A DNA stretch of 7,726 bases, taken from the NCBI GenBank assembly GCA_900550635.1, contig URSZ01000118.1, forward strand, positions 1-7,726. The letters are read 5' to 3'. This DNA is from an uncultured Prevotella sp. (GTDB taxonomy: Bacteria; Bacteroidota; Bacteroidia; Bacteroidales; Bacteroidaceae). The notes below the pieces were generated by a model that made no database searches, had not been told where the DNA came from, and saw only the letters and a list, made by a program, of their open reading frames with translations. This document shows, one piece after another, positions 5,987 through 7,726 of this stretch. Every line of letters starts with the position of its first letter. Positions within the stretch are counted from its first letter, which is position 1. The translations under genes were made by a program, and so were the position numbers.

Positions 5987-7204
5987 ATGGATTTAACGAA
6001 GATACAGCGCATAAAGCAACGCTACGATATAATAGGTAACTATGAAGGCTTGAACAGGGCCTTGGATGTTGCCTTGCAAGTGGCAATGACCGATTTGTCC
6101 GTGCTTATAACGGGTGAGAACGGCGTGGGTAAGGAAGTGTTCCCGCGGCTCATTCATGACAACAGCGCACGCAAGTCGAAAAAGTATTTTGCTGTGAATT
6201 GCGGTTCCATACCTGAGGGCACCATCGACAGCGAACTGTTCGGCCATGAGAAAGGCGCATTCACCGGGGCGATAGGCGAGCGCGAAGGTTACTTCGGCGT
6301 GGCCAACGGAGGTACGCTGTTTCTCGACGAAGTGGGAGAGTTGCCCCTCTCAACGCAGGCACGGCTGCTGCGTGTGCTCGAAACGGGCGAATACATCCGC
6401 GTGGGTGCGAGCGACGTGCGCAAGACCGACGTGCGCATAGTGGCCGCCACGAACGTAGACATGGCCAAAGCCATAAACGATGGCAAATTCTGCGAGGATT
6501 TGTATTACCGCCTTAATACCATACCTATTTCCATCCCCGCATTGCGCGAACGTGGCGAGGACGTGTATTTGCTGTTCCGCAAGTTCGCTTTGGAAATGAG
6601 TGAGAAATACAAAATGCCGGCAATATACCTAACCGACGAGGCTAAAAAGGTGCTCATGTCATATTCGTGGCCCGGGAATGTGCGGCAACTCAAAAATATA
6701 ACGGAAAACATGTCTATAACCTCGGAGGATAGGGAAATTTCAGCCGGTATCCTGCGCCGTTATCTTCCGGAAGATCCGCACCGCGGCCAATTAGTGACCG
6801 TAAGCAATGACAACGCGGGGCATAGCTTTGAAAACGAACGCGAGATTTTGTATCAGATTCTGTTCGATTTGCGGCGGGATGTAAGCGAATTGAAGCGTAT
6901 AGTACGCGAGCAACAGACGCAAGGCACAAGCAATGTTCCCGCACGCGAATACAGGTATGTTACAGCCGAAGGAAGCATACTGCCGCCCGAACAGTCGAAA
7001 ACAGAAGTAACAGAAAAAGACAAGGCAAAGGAACTGCCGGCAGATGAATATGTTGAAGAGTCGGTTACACTCGACGATTACGAGCGCGAAGTAGTGAAAC
7101 GTGCCTTGGAGCGCAATATGGGGCGGCGCAAGGAAACCGCCCGTGCGCTGGGAATATCAGAACGAACTCTATACCGCAAGATTAAGGAGTATGGACTTGA
7201 GTAA
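5987..7204 (+). CDS. Sigma-54-type AAA+ transcriptional activator (bEBP) without sensor domain, Fis-type HTH
   Basis: Enhancer-binding proteins of this class hydrolyse ATP to remodel sigma-54 RNA polymerase at -24/-12 promoters. At 405 residues, this one begins directly with the AAA+ domain: IIGNYEGLNRALDVA (15-29), Walker A GENGVGKE (43-50, Lys49; the usual form is GESGTGKE), the sigma-54-contacting loop GAFTGA (90-95), Walker B LFLDE (111-115), and the LRERGED and WPGNVRQL motifs. A charged, coiled-coil-like stretch (about 283-315) and a low-complexity linker lead to a Fis-type helix-turn-helix in the last 40 residues (RRKETARALGISERTLYRKI). There is no receiver, GAF or PAS domain, so activity may be set by abundance or by a partner protein. 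The start gives the family's usual N-terminus and fits the promoter. The gene overlaps the LptE-like gene by 14 nt; from memory this order recurs in Bacteroidales. Its targets cannot be read from the window. Confidence 0.93.
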   Translation: MDLTKIQRIKQRYDIIGNYEGLNRALDVALQVAMTDLSVLITGENGVGKEVFPRLIHDNSARKSKKYFAVNCGSIPEGTIDSELFGHEKGAFTGAIGEREGYFGVANGGTLFLDEVGELPLSTQARLLRVLETGEYIRVGASDVRKTDVRIVAATNVDMAKAINDGKFCEDLYYRLNTIPISIPALRERGEDVYLLFRKFALEMSEKYKMPAIYLTDEAKKVLMSYSWPGNVRQLKNITENMSITSEDREISAGILRRYLPEDPHRGQLVTVSNDNAGHSFENEREILYQILFDLRRDVSELKRIVREQQTQGTSNVPAREYRYVTAEGSILPPEQSKTEVTEKDKAKELPADEYVEESVTLDDYEREVVKRALERNMGRRKETARALGISERTLYRKIKEYGLE

Positions 7205-7709
7205 AATTTTACGTGTATTGACGGTGGCAATTGTTATGTCGGTTGTGTCGGCATGCAGCGTGCAGTACAAATTCAATGCTGCCTCAATAAATTACGACGA
7301 GATAAAGACTATACAGATAGCTGACTTCCCCTTGCGTACAGCCTTGGTTTGGGCTCCGATGAGGGCGATGTTCAATAACCAGCTGCAGGATACCTATGCC
7401 AACCAGACGCGCCTGCAACTTGTAAAACGGCAGGGCGACTTGCAACTTAGCGGTGAAATTGTTGGTTACGAGCAGTTTAATAAGGCAATTTCGGCAGAAG
7501 GTTATTCGGCGCAGGTACAGTTGCGTATGACAGTAAACGTTAGATTCGTTAACATGAAAAACCATACGCAGGACTTTGAACGCCGCTTTACCGCGACCAG
7601 CGAGTACGACTCGTCGCAGTCGCTTAACTCTGTACAAGAAGAATTGGTTACTGAAATGATTCAAAATATAACAGACCAGATATTCACTGCAACGGTAGCA
7701 AATTGGTAA
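7191..7709 (+). CDS. lptE: LptE-like outer-membrane lipoprotein (LPS transport)
   Basis: LptE sits inside the LptD barrel and helps insert lipopolysaccharide into the outer leaflet of the outer membrane. The 172-residue product starts with Lys5/Arg8, a hydrophobic stretch and the lipobox VSAC, with lipidated Cys22. The mature part matches the Bacteroidales LptE-like family in outline: YKFN.ASINY, IADFPLRTALVWAP, TRLQLVKRQGDLQLSGEI (about 90-107), and the C-terminal DQIFTATVANW. The frame is open back to 7101, but the ATG at 7191 is preferred because it puts the signal peptide at the very N-terminus. AAGGAG (7184-7189) lies 1 nt before it. The start is inside the activator gene, so translation is probably coupled. 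The stop lies 17 nt before the window end, and the operon may continue. Sequence conservation of LptE across phyla is low, so the call depends on family resemblance and context. Confidence 0.88.
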   Translation: MDLSKILRVLTVAIVMSVVSACSVQYKFNAASINYDEIKTIQIADFPLRTALVWAPMRAMFNNQLQDTYANQTRLQLVKRQGDLQLSGEIVGYEQFNKAISAEGYSAQVQLRMTVNVRFVNMKNHTQDFERRFTATSEYDSSQSLNSVQEELVTEMIQNITDQIFTATVANW

Positions 7710-7726
7710 AAAACGTGCGAGCAGGT

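Noticed and set aside
7101..7190. Upstream in-frame start for the LptE-like gene
   Set aside because: It would bury the signal peptide and lipobox some 30 residues inside the protein and overlap the conserved HTH of the activator; the ATG at 7191 fits a lipoprotein.

Overview
The window looks like chromosomal DNA of a Bacteroidales-type (Bacteroidota) gut bacterium. The evidence is protein families and gene pairs typical of that order (an smpB-metH overlap and a sensorless sigma-54 activator overlapping lptE), a textbook Bacteroidota promoter (TTTG, 19 nt, TATCTTTG) and few normally spaced Shine-Dalgarno sites. All supported genes lie on the + strand. No mobile element, CRISPR array, tRNA or rRNA is visible.

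Layout: (1) 3-1337, the 3' part of a secreted-type glycoside-hydrolase-like protein with a C-terminal DOMON/CBM9-like module, followed after 6 nt by a small acidic DMP19 (DUF4375) family protein (1344-1883). (2) An AT-rich gap (1884-2174) with a three-unit repeat and a leader that can fold into competing hairpins. (3) smpB (2175-2651), overlapping metH (2645-5416) by 7 nt. MetH is a 923-residue form that ends after the cobalamin domain and has no reactivation domain. (4) A 570-nt gap (5417-5986) with no credible gene: two strong intrinsic terminators, a second copy of the three-unit repeat, and a promoter for the next operon. (5) A sigma-54-type AAA+ activator without a sensor domain (5987-7204), overlapping the gene for the LptE-like outer-membrane lipoprotein (7191-7709) by 14 nt.

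In function, the window joins three apparently independent units: polysaccharide use (first pair), ribosome rescue with methionine synthesis (second pair), and envelope/LPS transport with its probable regulator (third pair).

The most interesting signal is not a gene. The two intergenic repeats, 3.7 kb apart, align without gaps over 74 nt. They share an AT-rich scaffold but have completely different 6-nt cores, and the cores change in a compensatory way, so the 42-bp inverted repeat is kept in both copies. This points to a family of dispersed elements with a fixed frame and a variable, dyad-symmetric core.
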